From Candidatus Melainabacteria bacterium (GTDB lineage Bacteria > Cyanobacteriota > Vampirovibrionia > Obscuribacterales > Obscuribacteraceae): a DNA stretch of 64,000 nt. The stretch covers positions 1 to 64,000 of the forward strand of contig PLZS01000101.1 of NCBI GenBank assembly GCA_003153555.1, written 5' to 3'. Made by a program: the position numbers and the translations under genes. Of the stretch, positions 1-8,786 are shown piece by piece. Position 1 is the first letter of the stretch. Each line of letters opens with the position of its first letter. The notes below the pieces were generated by a model. The model was given only the letters and a program-made list of their open reading frames with translations. It searched no databases and had not been told where the DNA came from.

Positions 1-422
1 GCAATATCGTCAGAAGCATATTGTTTAAGTTCAACTGCAATTTCTTCCAATGATTTCTGATCAGGCGACTTGACCAAACCGAAGAACACTAAGGGCTTGC
101 CGTCGACCAATCTCTCGACCGTTAAGCCGGCGGCCACGTGGGGAAATGTGTAAGTTCCACCCCACGGCAAAATAATAGTTCTGCTCAATGCATTCGATCG
201 TTGCACCATACCTATCGCCTTAATTAGGATCGCTGTATAGGTCACATCATGTCCTAAGAGATGGAGGTGATCTTTTATACCCTCTGCCCGCGTCATATCG
301 ATATCACAAAACAGATAAGAGGGAACAGCTTCTCTGCCAAATATGCTTATCAGATCTAGGACATTCCACCGGCCGCGTGCCACCTCTGATATCGATTGAG
401 ACGGAGAAGAAGGATTATGCAT
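1..422 (-). CDS. 2-oxoacid dehydrogenase E2-like acyltransferase catalytic domain protein, partial (3' end outside window)
   Basis: This reading frame is absent from the ORF track because it runs off the window edge; I translated it by hand from an ATG at 422. The visible 140 residues include SYLFCDIDMTRAEGIKDHL and TYTAILIKAIGMVQRSNALS, which match the start of the chloramphenicol-acetyltransferase-like fold of E2 acyltransferases. No lipoyl or peripheral-subunit-binding domain precedes it, so it is a stand-alone catalytic domain rather than a full dehydrogenase E2. The catalytic HxxxD would lie outside the window. It starts 18 nt after the end of a USP gene on the same strand, so it is probably co-transcribed with it. 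The family call is moderate; the substrate is unknown. Confidence 0.55.
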   Translation of the reverse strand, partial: MHNPSSPSQSISEVARGRWNVLDLISIFGREAVPSYLFCDIDMTRAEGIKDHLHLLGHDVTYTAILIKAIGMVQRSNALSRTIILPWGGTYTFPHVAAGLTVERLVDGKPLVFFGLVKSPDQKSLEEIAVELKQYASDDI

Positions 423-440
423 CTTATCTACCGCTAAGAC

Positions 441-941
441 TTAGGCTAAAGAGATAACAAGAACGCCTTCGGCATTGCTTTCACTATTTTTCATTGTTGC
501 AGGAGGCAATCTCAAAACAACAACTGAACAAGGTGCCAGTGCCACCACAGCCGATGAAACACTACCGAGCGTAAAGCGAGAAATCCCCTTTCGGCCATGC
601 GAGCCCACAATTATTAAATCCGCTGGCCACTCACGGGCTATCTGAACTACTCTATCGCAAGGATGACCTTCCAACACTTCTGTCGTAATTTGTATAGGGA
701 ACTGCTCGGCATTGTTGATTCTGCTGGACATATCCGCTACCAAGTTTTCGGACTCGACACGTTCATTTTCGATCAAGCTGTCAAAGAAAGGAAGGAAAGT
801 CACTTCAGAGCTGTCCAGGAGCTGATTTTCAATAACATGTATAACTTTGCACATAGTATCGGAATTCCAATTGTGCGCGTTTACGAATTCCGCAATCACT
901 TTGTTGAAATCTAAACTGTCAACCGCTATCAAAATTTTCAT
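441..941 (-). CDS. Universal stress protein (UspA family), single domain
   Basis: A 166-residue single-domain USP. It begins MKILIAVDSLDF, the usual first beta-strand, and ends with the nucleotide-binding motif GSHGRKGISRFTLGSVSSAVV (G-x2-G-x9-G-S), which in this family indicates an ATP-binding member. I place the start at 941 rather than at the 1004 start of the ORF track because an AAGGAG sits 10 nt before this ATG and family members begin here. The E2-like gene follows closely. It is one of nine USP genes in the window; individual USPs cannot be assigned a function from sequence, but clusters of them are typical of hypoxia and starvation responses. Confidence 0.9.
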   Translation of the reverse strand: MKILIAVDSLDFNKVIAEFVNAHNWNSDTMCKVIHVIENQLLDSSEVTFLPFFDSLIENERVESENLVADMSSRINNAEQFPIQITTEVLEGHPCDRVVQIAREWPADLIIVGSHGRKGISRFTLGSVSSAVVALAPCSVVVLRLPPATMKNSESNAEGVLVISLA

Positions 942-1154
942 GGTCACAAGCTCCTTGCTCTGTGGATTTGCCGGTACCAGTAATACTTTGACAGAAGAGA
1001 GCACATTACGCCTCCGCCGAAGTACCGAGTTGTATCGACCAACCGGCTGATCATCCCCACAGATTCGGGAGTCGCTTCGACATTACCCCTTTAGGTCGAG
1101 GTGCATTCAACTCGGGACGTATAGAGTCATTTTGAGAGAAGGAGATTTAAGAAG

Positions 1155-1682
1155 ATGAGACAAATGTGTTCGCTTGCATTAACCATTGATCCTCGAGATG
1201 GACAGCAAATCTTGCTGCTTACAAATGCGGAGGAAACAAGGACAATTCCCATTTCCGTGACTCTTTCAGATGCCCACAATATTAACTTAGCCCTAAGCAG
1301 CTTAAGCACCTTCCGACCGCTTACTCACGAGCTTATGGTCAATCTAGTTAGCCAATTAGGGCAAACATTTGCCTGCGTCGAGATTGATTTGGGCGGCGAC
1401 GGCGCCTTTTTCGCAACCATTAAGATTAAGCAAGCAGGCAGTCGTAGTCAGGACAAGGTGATTTCACTTATTGCTAATCCAGCAGACGCTATTGTTGTAG
1501 CAATTAGAGCTCGAGTACCAATTTTTGTTTCAGAACAAGTTATGGCTACGAGTGTTTCTCTGAACAAGAGCACGGATGAAGTGGAGCGGAAACAATTCAA
1601 ACAGTTTGTTGAGACGCTGAAAGCATCTGATTTCAAAATCGAAGGGCTTTCGAATCCGACAGAGAATGAACTGATGAGCTAG
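1155..1682 (+). CDS. Bifunctional nuclease (BFN/DUF151) domain protein
   Basis: The 175-residue protein carries the DUF151 signature: PISVTLSDAHNINLAL, then RPLTHELMVNLVSQLG, then VEIDLGGDGAFFATIKI, and ADAIVVAIRARVPIFVSEQV. Family members (PF02577) have been reported as nucleases in plants and as stress-related proteins in bacteria; the activity of this copy is not known. AAGGAG ten nucleotides before the ATG supports the start. The first acidic part of the family motif (usually IG-x-E/D-A) reads LSDAHNI, slightly diverged. It is transcribed away from the USP at 441-941, so the two genes share an intergenic control region of about 210 bp. Confidence 0.75.
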   Translation: MRQMCSLALTIDPRDGQQILLLTNAEETRTIPISVTLSDAHNINLALSSLSTFRPLTHELMVNLVSQLGQTFACVEIDLGGDGAFFATIKIKQAGSRSQDKVISLIANPADAIVVAIRARVPIFVSEQVMATSVSLNKSTDEVERKQFKQFVETLKASDFKIEGLSNPTENELMS

Positions 1683-1764
1683 ACTGATGAGCAAAATGTT
1701 CTATCAACCCAACAAAAAAACCTGGGTACACCAAGCCTAAAGCTAATAGTAGGAGAAGAGCTAA

Positions 1765-1971
1765 ATGACAGCATCTACGAAAGAAGAACATGAAAAGAAG
1801 GCTATACAGAAATCGAGCGAAAAAAACTCGACACCAGTATCTAGTCAAGACATAACTGAAAGAGCCTACAAATACTTCGTCCATCGGGGCTGCGCACACG
1901 GCTTTGATGAAGAGGATTGGTTCAGAGCCGAACAGGAATTGATTGACGAAGCTATCGGCAAAACGACTTGA
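1765..1971 (+). CDS. DUF2934 domain small protein
   Basis: A 68-residue protein whose second half, ITERAYKYFVHRGCAHGFDEEDWFRAEQELIDEA, is a clear DUF2934 domain (PF11154: AYxxYxxRGxxHGxxxxDWxxAExEL). The N-terminal 30 residues are charged, Ser/Lys-rich and probably disordered. The gene lies 82 nt after the DUF151 gene on the same strand, with AGGAGA about 11 nt upstream of the ATG. DUF2934 proteins are small and soluble, commonly found beside stress and DNA-repair genes, and have no established biochemical role. Confidence 0.75.
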   Translation: MTASTKEEHEKKAIQKSSEKNSTPVSSQDITERAYKYFVHRGCAHGFDEEDWFRAEQELIDEAIGKTT

Positions 1972-2025
1972 GCAGATGCCGCTGGTATTTGACTCCTAGC
2001 CTTTGGTATTGTTAGTGTCAATCTT

Positions 2026-2049
2026 GCTGCAGCTCTTAAGCTGCAGCTT
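2026..2049. terminator. Hairpin between converging genes
   Basis: The inverted repeat GCTGCAGCTCTTAAGCTGCAGC lies between the DUF2934 gene (plus) and the beta-CASP gene (minus). It could act as a terminator, but there is no clean T-run, so the assignment is tentative. Confidence 0.35.
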
Positions 2050-2137
2050 AAACGCATCCACTCTAAATTAAATGCAAGGGCAATGATACCCTGACACCAA
2101 AGATAGTGCTAAACCGAAAACGGCCGTAGACCCGTAA

Positions 2138-3529
2138 TCAAAATATGATTACATCTTCCAATTTCGGCTTTTCACATTCAATGTCGAATCGATGTTTAAT
2201 CTGATAGGCCAATTCATTAATTGAGTGACTTTCGCCGTGCGTCAGCACCACTCTTGGATGATGCGCGGCCATTGGTTCTAGCCATCTGAGAAGATCTGAC
2301 TGGCCGGCATGCGCGCTAAAACCGCCCAGCCCCTTAACGGTAGCTCTTACATGCACAGTTTCCCCAAGAATTTTTACTGTTGAAGCACCTTCAATTAGGT
2401 CGCGTCCCAAACAGCCCTTTGCCTGATAACCGACAATAATTACAACAGTTTCTGGACTACCCAGACAATGGCGCAAATGGTGCAGAATTCGTCCTGCGTT
2501 GCACATTCCTGCACCAGCCAGGATGAGACAGGGACCATCGATAGCATTTAAAGCCTTTGATTCGATTGCTGTCTCGCAAGTTTTTAAAGTAGCTAAATCC
2601 GTGCGAAGCTGACCACTGTTCTCTAAACTTCGCGCCTCTTCATCCATAAATTTTAAATGCTTTGTATAAAGCGAAGTTGCTGCGATAGCCATAGGACTAT
2701 CCAGATAAATCGGAAATGGAGGAACCTTCTTATCGCGGAACATAGCCGCCATGTGATAAAGAATTAGCTGTGCCCTACCTACAGCAAAAGTAGGTATGAG
2801 AATTTTCCCCTTTTTATTCACTGTTGTAATAATCAAATCCTCAAACTCAGCGAGCGTATCTTTCAATGATTTATGCTGGCGATCGCCGTATGTGGATTCC
2901 ATAAATACAAGATCGGCACTGTTCAATCGAGCTGGGTCACGAACTATAGGCGCGTTCCACTGACCAAGGTCACCCGAGAATACGATTTTCTTTTTGCCAC
3001 CGTCTGCATCGATTACTAATTCGATGCATGATGAACCAATGATGTGACCGGCCTCGACGAATTGGCACTGAATACCCGGCGCAATCTGCAACCATTGGTT
3101 GTAGTTAACAGGTTCAAATTGTCTACATACCTGGGTCACATCGCGCACCCGGAAAAGCGGATTGATCAGTCTTTGTCGATTTCGCTTCCGCTTTTGATTC
3201 TCCTTGTCTGTATCGTATTCTTCAATTCTTGCCGAATCGTTCATAATCAGGCTTGCTATATCGATCGTACCTTCGGTAGCAAAGATTGGCCCTGAATACC
3301 CCGCTTTAATGAGTAAAGGCAAACGACCGCAGTGATCGAGATGTCCATGCGTCAGTAACACCGCATCAAGTTTTTTGGACAATATGTTTGAGGGAATTCG
3401 ATTTTGCCTTTCCAGTCGTTCTGATCCCTGAAACATTCCACAATCAATCAATAACCTCGTTGAATTCGTTTCTAGGAGATAGCAAGATCCCGTAACCTCC
3501 TCGGCCGCACCATATAAAGTGATTTGCAT
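2138..3529 (-). CDS. Beta-CASP metallo-beta-lactamase, RNA-processing exonuclease family (COG1236-like)
   Basis: At 463 residues this is full length for the bacterial CPSF/Ysh1-like group. The dinuclear zinc motif LTHGHLDHCG (HxHxDH) lies near residue 60, followed by the FSGDLGQ aspartate, the beta-CASP cap region, and the C-terminal TVKGLGGFSAHAGQ and VLTHGES histidines. Family members act on RNA as endo- or 5'-exonucleases. GAGGAG five nucleotides before ATG 3529 supports the start. It faces the DUF2934 gene and lies upstream-to-downstream behind the USP trio at 3643-5610. Genes of this type occur repeatedly in USP-rich stress islands of unrelated bacteria, which fits this setting. Confidence 0.88.
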   Translation of the reverse strand: MQITLYGAAEEVTGSCYLLETNSTRLLIDCGMFQGSERLERQNRIPSNILSKKLDAVLLTHGHLDHCGRLPLLIKAGYSGPIFATEGTIDIASLIMNDSARIEEYDTDKENQKRKRNRQRLINPLFRVRDVTQVCRQFEPVNYNQWLQIAPGIQCQFVEAGHIIGSSCIELVIDADGGKKKIVFSGDLGQWNAPIVRDPARLNSADLVFMESTYGDRQHKSLKDTLAEFEDLIITTVNKKGKILIPTFAVGRAQLILYHMAAMFRDKKVPPFPIYLDSPMAIAATSLYTKHLKFMDEEARSLENSGQLRTDLATLKTCETAIESKALNAIDGPCLILAGAGMCNAGRILHHLRHCLGSPETVVIIVGYQAKGCLGRDLIEGASTVKILGETVHVRATVKGLGGFSAHAGQSDLLRWLEPMAAHHPRVVLTHGESHSINELAYQIKHRFDIECEKPKLEDVIIF

Positions 3530-3642
3530 TCTGCTCCTCTAATATGCCGCTTCTTGAAGACTAAGTTCCCGGACTTTACGCGATCCAAAACAATATTGGA
3601 GCAACCGAGAATTATAGCGACAAATTTAGGAGTTTAAACGCT

Positions 3643-4554
3643 CTAGATAATCACACGCGTCTTGGCTGTCAGCTTGGTTTTATTTCGCACAATCTCAACT
3701 GAACTCGGAGCATGAGACGAGACGGCGTCGGCGACGCTGCCAAGCAAAATTTCCTCTATCCCTCTGCGTCCGTGCGTTCCCATCACGATCACAGCGGCAT
3801 TCCATTGCTTTGCTTCTTCCAGAATCCGCACACGCGCATCGCCCTCAAGTACTTCATATGATGCACTTCCTTCGCCAAACGCCAAATTTAGCCGATTCAC
3901 ACGCTGTCTCAAGGCACAAGCTACGTTTGACATAACATCTTCCTTCTGGGCGGCCAATCCACTTGCCAGCGCCGGATCAAAAAAGATGTACTTGGACTCT
4001 TCGCTGACAACAGAAATGCACTTAAACCTGGTACCCTCTGGCCATGACGACTCCACAACATGCTGCAGAATATAGGCAGAATCCATAGAATTCTCCGATT
4101 CGTCCAGGGCAATGAGGACATGATTGCTGGACATGTTATCCGAGGTCACATGCCTTACAATGCGCACCGAGCATGGTGACTCAAGCAATACAGCACGAGA
4201 GATGCTTCCCCAAAGAAATCGGGTCAGGCCGGTTCGCCCGTGTGATCCCATAACAATGAGATTTGCTTTGAATTGGTTCGCCATTTGGATGATCATCTGA
4301 TCTGGATAACCAATTACCACATCACCTGAAACTTTAGTTTGAGGCAACGCTGTTTGCACTTTATCCACTACTGAAGCGATATATTGACGCGCTTGCTCCA
4401 ACGCCTTTTCTTGATGGATAGCCAATTGCGGGTCAAACACATCAACAACAGTTACTGCTTTAATTTCTGTTCCAGAGCCATATTCCATTCGCATCACCGA
4501 TTCAATAGCGGCTTGTGAGCATAGTGATGTATCGGTCGCAATTAGGATATTCAT
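3643..4554 (-). CDS. Tandem-domain universal stress protein
   Basis: This 303-residue protein contains two USP domains. Domain 1 (about 1-140) begins MNILIATDTSLCSQ and has GSHGRTGLTRFLWGSIS; domain 2 (about 147-300) begins NHVLIALDESENSMDS and has GTHGRRGIEEILLGSVAD. Both keep the G-x2-G-x9-G(S/T) nucleotide-binding loop, so both halves are predicted ATP binders. GAGG seven nucleotides before ATG 4554 supports the start. It is the last of three USP genes in one minus-strand run (5610, 5122, 4554) with a roughly 100-bp gap before it, and could be transcribed separately. Confidence 0.92.
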   Translation of the reverse strand: MNILIATDTSLCSQAAIESVMRMEYGSGTEIKAVTVVDVFDPQLAIHQEKALEQARQYIASVVDKVQTALPQTKVSGDVVIGYPDQMIIQMANQFKANLIVMGSHGRTGLTRFLWGSISRAVLLESPCSVRIVRHVTSDNMSSNHVLIALDESENSMDSAYILQHVVESSWPEGTRFKCISVVSEESKYIFFDPALASGLAAQKEDVMSNVACALRQRVNRLNLAFGEGSASYEVLEGDARVRILEEAKQWNAAVIVMGTHGRRGIEEILLGSVADAVSSHAPSSVEIVRNKTKLTAKTRVII

Positions 4555-4654
4555 TCCAGAGCCTCTCTATTAGTAATTTAACTAGGTCGCCCTTTTCTCC
4601 AATCGAAAGCAAGGACCGCCGGCGGGATTGAAATTCAGTTCGGCGTAATCATGT

Positions 4655-5122
4655 TTAGGAAGAAGACTCCTTATGGGCATCGCTTTTCAGGCGCACAATG
4701 AGAACTGAACAGGAAGCATGAGAAAGTACAGCTAGAGACACACTTCCCAACATTAACTTGCTGAAGCCGGTCTTTCCATGGGATCCCATTATAATTAAGT
4801 CGGCTGCCCATTCTTGAGAGAACTGTAGTATGACTTGAGCAGCACGTCCCTCTATAACTTCCTCTCGAACCGGCGCAGATTTAATTTGATCTCGGATTGT
4901 GTTAGCAGTGTCACCAACGAGCTTTTTCGCATTTTTCCAGCTCGTCTCGAACATCTCATCTAACATAGGACCAGGCAAAACAGCCATCATACTGCCGATT
5001 TTTAAAGATTCAACTGCGCTCAAAACAACGAATTCCGAATTAGTACTCCACTGACTTTGGACAACGAAATTACCAATAGCACGAGCATATTCTGATTCAT
5101 CGACGGCGATCAAAATCCTCAT
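4655..5122 (-). CDS. Universal stress protein (UspA family), single domain
   Basis: A 155-residue single-domain USP starting MRILIAVDESEYARAIGNFV and closing with GSHGKTGFSKLMLGSVSLAVLSHASCSVLIVR, an intact ATP-type loop. GGGAG lies 7 nt upstream of the ATG. It follows the USP at 5134-5610 after only 11 nt, so the two are almost certainly one transcript. Its closest relatives in the window by eye are 441-941 and 5134-5610 (shared FVV..H/SQW..N spacing after the first strand), which suggests local duplication. Confidence 0.92.
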   Translation of the reverse strand: MRILIAVDESEYARAIGNFVVQSQWSTNSEFVVLSAVESLKIGSMMAVLPGPMLDEMFETSWKNAKKLVGDTANTIRDQIKSAPVREEVIEGRAAQVILQFSQEWAADLIIMGSHGKTGFSKLMLGSVSLAVLSHASCSVLIVRLKSDAHKESSS

Positions 5123-5133
5123 GGCAACTCCCG

Positions 5134-5610
5134 CTAGTGAGACGAAGATTTCTCAGCCTCGGCTGCCAATGCCTCGATCTTCTTTTGTGGAACTCGAACA
5201 AGTATCACTGTGGATTGCGCCTCTGACAAAACAGAAAGTGACACGCTGCCAAGCGATGTTCGATTGGCATTGCTGCGACGTCCATGAGAGCCAAGCACTA
5301 TTAGATGAGCCGGCCATTCCGCCGCTTCCTTCAAAATCTCCTCTCGTGGCTCACCATGACGAATGAACTGCGAAACATTGGTCTCCGGAAGCACTTTATG
5401 AATCCTGACAGCGACTTGCTCTAACAATTCTTTGCTGTCAGTCTGTTCTTCACGCTCCCACTGAGCCTCTGTGTAAACATCGTCATCCGATGGATCTATT
5501 ACATGGATAAGCTTGAACTGCGTGTTTGGAGCCCAGTGATGGTTAACCACAAAATCAGAAATTACCTTTCCGTAGAAATTTCCATCTATTGCTAATAGTA
5601 CGTTTGTCAC
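5134..5610 (-). CDS. Universal stress protein (UspA family), single domain
   Basis: A 158-residue USP with a GTG start (MTNVLLAIDGNFYGK) and CGAGG about 9 nt upstream. The C-terminal loop reads GSHGRRSNANRTSLGSVSLSVL: the first part is intact but the second glycine of the G-x2-G pair is replaced by serine, so ATP binding may differ from the neighbours. It is the promoter-proximal gene of the 5610-4655 pair. The 370 bp upstream separates it from a divergently read TPR gene. Confidence 0.9.
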   Translation of the reverse strand: MTNVLLAIDGNFYGKVISDFVVNHHWAPNTQFKLIHVIDPSDDDVYTEAQWEREEQTDSKELLEQVAVRIHKVLPETNVSQFIRHGEPREEILKEAAEWPAHLIVLGSHGRRSNANRTSLGSVSLSVLSEAQSTVILVRVPQKKIEALAAEAEKSSSH

Positions 5611-5983
5611 AATAAAACCTCGTAGGAAAGCCCAAAATCATGCACTAATCGTACTACTCAAATCGGTATTTCACCTCGTCCGGAAGATTGAACCAATTTT
5701 GAAAAGATGACAATGGTCGCCTAACCTCGTTGGCAGCTTCGATCCAAGCCTTTATTTTCTGATTAGAAACGTTTTCTGAGTTCGCAAAATAGCTTCATTC
5801 ATGCGCACCATAATTGATAGCACCTACTCCTAATCTAATTCGCAACGCTAAAGCAGTCAAAGCATCATCAAACTCAGCCTATGGAACGATGTTTTGAATT
5901 CACACCGAACAATAAAATAGCGAGGAACACTAGACGCGCAGTGGACCAGCCATTTATCAGAGCAGCGGGGGCTAACGAAAAAA
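5611..5983. other. Divergent intergenic region, no gene seen
   Basis: About 370 bp between the USP at 5134-5610 and the TPR gene at 5984. No convincing coding frame, RNA gene or long inverted repeat was found. It should hold the promoters of both genes, but no sigma-70 pair stands out. Confidence 0.5.
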
Positions 5984-6763
5984 GTGTCAGGGGCTATAAC
6001 CATTTCGATTATCAACATCCTCTCATCCTTGATCGTTCTGTCTGGATACTCTATGCACATGCCCGAACCAGATATGCAGACGAGAGGCGAGCTACTCATC
6101 GGCACCCCCGAAGAGAAATTGAGTTACGAAATCAATCATGTGAATACTGTCGAAGATCTAAGAAATCTAGCTCGTGGACTAGATCAACTAGCCCAAATTT
6201 ACGATGATGAGCATCGTTATATCGAAGCGGAAGTCGGCTATCTTTTGTCCATAGAATTTCTACAGCGAACGCCGATAAAAAATGATCCAGAGCTTGGTCT
6301 TGAATATCAAAGATTGGCGGCCCATTACGCAAAAGTTGGTGACCTTGCGCTGGCAAGGAAGGCAAATTTAAAATCACTGACGATCCTAAGGGCTCATGCG
6401 ACCGACAATCCGTTGCTGCTGGCAATAGTTCTGCATAATCAGGCTTGGTTCGAGATTCGCGCAGGAAAAATTGCTAAGGCGGAGCAATATCTGCTTGAAA
6501 GTCTAACTATGCTAAAGCAGAAGGTAGGTCCAAAACATTTTCTGGTTGGACTTGCTGCTAACGCGATTGCAGAGCTGTATATGAAACAAGGTAACTTAAG
6601 CAAGTCTGAAGAGTATTTTAAGATGGCTTTGGAAAATATGCCGCACTCACCAGAAACCAAGGTGGTTACGAAAGAGATAACGTCGAACTACGTTTCGGTG
6701 CTTCGCAAATGCCATAAATATAGCGCAGCTAAAGAACTGGAAGTGCAAGTGCATGCGAACTGA
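5984..6763 (+). CDS. TPR-repeat protein with N-terminal membrane anchor
   Basis: A 259-residue protein. Residues 4-25 (ITISIINILSSLIVLSGYSM) are hydrophobic and could be a signal anchor. From about residue 60 there are at least four tetratricopeptide-like helical pairs, for example LAQIYDDEHRYIEAEVGYLLSIE, LAAHYAKVGDLALARKANLKSL and IAELYMKQGNLSKSEEYFKMAL. TPR proteins act as protein-protein scaffolds, so no specific role can be given. The start is a GTG with no strong Shine-Dalgarno site, so the exact N-terminus is uncertain. Confidence 0.75.
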   Translation: MSGAITISIINILSSLIVLSGYSMHMPEPDMQTRGELLIGTPEEKLSYEINHVNTVEDLRNLARGLDQLAQIYDDEHRYIEAEVGYLLSIEFLQRTPIKNDPELGLEYQRLAAHYAKVGDLALARKANLKSLTILRAHATDNPLLLAIVLHNQAWFEIRAGKIAKAEQYLLESLTMLKQKVGPKHFLVGLAANAIAELYMKQGNLSKSEEYFKMALENMPHSPETKVVTKEITSNYVSVLRKCHKYSAAKELEVQVHAN

Positions 6764-6913
6764 AACACCGGTAATGCTCATAGACAATACCTCAGCCTAC
6801 GCAACCTCATCCGCACGAGTGAACCCAAAGAACGATGTCTTTGTTTCTCCATCCGACTATAGTGTGAGGGTTAGTCAGGCATCGAGCCTAGAATCTCTTC
6901 TGGAGTAACAGCT

Positions 6914-7204
6914 ATGTTTCCTCAACTTATTTCAGCAATGTGTATAGGATTATTCTTCGGTGTTTTAACTGAGTCTTTCGAAGACGTGCATGAACACGCT
7001 GGACACGTCCTCCTCGGCTGCAGTTTAACGCTAGCTTTGCTGACGGCCTGTTTCTTTTTACAATCAGTACGATTTTATGGCGAGGCCGCTAATGCGATCG
7101 CAGTGCTTTGTTTAGGGAGTGTGATTGGATGGAAGTTAAGTGATGGGATAAACAGGCAGTGGCGTGAAAAAACACAAAAGAGTGACAACTCACAGCCCCG
7201 ATGA
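6914..7204 (+). CDS. Small membrane protein, unknown function
   Basis: A 96-residue protein with GGAG 8 nt before the ATG. Three hydrophobic stretches are visible (LISAMCIGLFFGVLTES, VLLGCSLTLALLTACFFLQ, ANAIAVLCLGSVIGW), with a charged C-terminal tail (RQWREKTQKSDNSQPR) likely in the cytoplasm. The loop after the first segment is rich in His, Glu and Asp (EDVHEHAGH), which could bind a metal, but this is speculation. I do not recognise the family. It lies just upstream of a secreted cytochrome c. Confidence 0.55.
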   Translation: MFPQLISAMCIGLFFGVLTESFEDVHEHAGHVLLGCSLTLALLTACFFLQSVRFYGEAANAIAVLCLGSVIGWKLSDGINRQWREKTQKSDNSQPR

Positions 7205-7315
7205 CTCTTACTTCGTCTGTTTCCCTCTGGGCAATTTGAATTAATCGTTGGTCGATAGCTCGAATCGTTCCAAGACACTAAACTGTGCACTGTCCGACGA
7301 GTATTGAGAGAACAA

Positions 7316-8224
7316 ATGAAAGCACACAATCTTCTGGTAGTTATGCTATCCCTGACTTTCTTGTCAGGTACCACTGCAATATCGTCCAAGCTGCAAAGCG
7401 ATCAGACGATCGCCAGCAAATCTCGTAACGCTTCAAAGAAGCCGAAAGCAGTGGCGCCAGGAATTACCCAGTTAAGCGGAAACCAGGATGATGTTCCAAA
7501 GCCCTCTCAAGAAGTCTTAGACTTGTTGGAAAATATGAATCAATGCGCCGGCACTGTGCAGCACTATAGGCTGCCACCAACAGGTTACACGCCACCGCCC
7601 GAATCAGATCTCAGCCGTGAGGGAAAGCAGCTCTACACTAGGCTTGAATGCGCCAGCTGCCATAAGATAAAAGGACGGGGTGGCACATTAGGTCCACCGC
7701 TTGATGGTATTGGTGGCGCCAGGGGCGAACAATTCATTACCGCACACCTCTTGGATCCAGAAAAACAGATGCAAGAATTCCCAGATCTGTTTGGAGGCAG
7801 GCCTAACATAATGCCGCATCCCGGTGTTAGCTTAAAAGATGCAAAGTTGATTGCCAGCTATCTTCTCACTTTGCCGGAACCAGAAAATGGATTTCTCATT
7901 TCAGCGCATCCTAAGCCTGTCGTTAAACCCCAAAAGACGCACAAGCTACCACAAACAAGTTCAGCAAGTTCTGATTCAATTACAGATGGTCGAACATTGT
8001 TTCTCAGCCACGGCTGTGCAGCATGTCACACGCTCAATAACAGCGCGTCCAGGTTCGGTCCTCGACTAGATGGAATTTCATCCCGCCGAACTCGCCAAAC
8101 AGTTGAAGAGGCTATGCGAGGCGGCACCGACGAGCCAGAAATGAATTTCCGAGTATTGCATCTAAATAATGAGCAATCCAAGCATATTGTGGATTTCCTC
8201 ATGGACTTGCCTAGATCAAAATAA
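7316..8224 (+). CDS. Secreted diheme cytochrome c
   Basis: A 302-residue exported protein. MKAHNLLVVMLSLTFLSGTTAI is a signal peptide. Two class I cytochrome c domains follow: CASCHK around residue 116 with a likely Met ligand in NIMPHPG, and CAACHT around residue 237 with Met in PEMNFRVL. A Pro/Ser-rich linker joins them. Such proteins carry electrons in the periplasm or cell envelope. I prefer the ATG at 7316 to the upstream TTG at 7304 because the signal peptide begins there and GAGAG precedes it. It implies a respiratory chain. No oxidase gene lies nearby, so its partner is unknown. Confidence 0.85.
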   Translation: MKAHNLLVVMLSLTFLSGTTAISSKLQSDQTIASKSRNASKKPKAVAPGITQLSGNQDDVPKPSQEVLDLLENMNQCAGTVQHYRLPPTGYTPPPESDLSREGKQLYTRLECASCHKIKGRGGTLGPPLDGIGGARGEQFITAHLLDPEKQMQEFPDLFGGRPNIMPHPGVSLKDAKLIASYLLTLPEPENGFLISAHPKPVVKPQKTHKLPQTSSASSDSITDGRTLFLSHGCAACHTLNNSASRFGPRLDGISSRRTRQTVEEAMRGGTDEPEMNFRVLHLNNEQSKHIVDFLMDLPRSK

Positions 8225-8321
8225 GCACTCTGGCGAATGTTTTTTTTGCGAAAGTTTGAGCATAGTGCAGAATGTTTTCAACACGTTTGGTCACTATTTC
8301 AACGAAAAATCAGCCTTTCGA

Positions 8322-8621
8322 ATGATTGCCTTAACAATGTTTGTGACCGACTTACTCACAGCCGCTAAATTCAGACGAAAGTTTGAAACATTACATACGC
8401 AGGAGAACTTAGCACACGAACGAATCACCAATTTTACTATCGACCAACCATTTGTAAGAGTAAATGGCAATGTGGCAACCGTCTCATTTGTTTTGATAAA
8501 AGAGGTAGCAGGAACCCCGCCACAGAAATTCGAATCGCATTGCACTGATGTCTTTATAAAAAATGGCGGTGATTGGAAAAAACTTCATTACAGGGGTGAC
8601 AACTGGAAGTTGATTCAGTGA
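8322..8621 (+). CDS. SnoaL/NTF2-like (DUF4440-type) protein, possibly N-terminally incomplete
   Basis: The frame encodes a short alpha+beta domain, ending FVRVNGNVATVSFVLIKEVAG...ESHCTDVFIKNGGDWKKLHYRGDNWKLIQ, a pattern typical of the NTF2-like fold (DUF4440/SnoaL). The open frame extends upstream to 8169 and overlaps the cytochrome gene, but no ribosome site supports those starts. ATG 8322 gives 99 residues, shorter than the usual 120-130, so the first helix may be missing or encoded upstream from a rare start. No catalytic role can be assigned. Confidence 0.45.
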   Translation: MIALTMFVTDLLTAAKFRRKFETLHTQENLAHERITNFTIDQPFVRVNGNVATVSFVLIKEVAGTPPQKFESHCTDVFIKNGGDWKKLHYRGDNWKLIQ

Positions 8622-8786
8622 GAAGGTCTGACTGAAACGTTTTCAGCTGTGCCGGATCAATTGTTCCAGTGTCATTCCTTTGACGTACCTGTGGCTGCTC
8701 GGACAAAAGTCACTCTACAGATGGAGGCGAGGATCAATGGAGCCGAACTAAGCTGTAATAAGGTAATTCTTACTGAGGCTGATGAT

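Noticed and set aside
7095-7102. GCGATCGC (HIP1-type octamer of cyanobacteria)
   Set aside because: I noticed only one clear copy, about chance level for an octamer in 64 kb, so it is not a lineage signature here.
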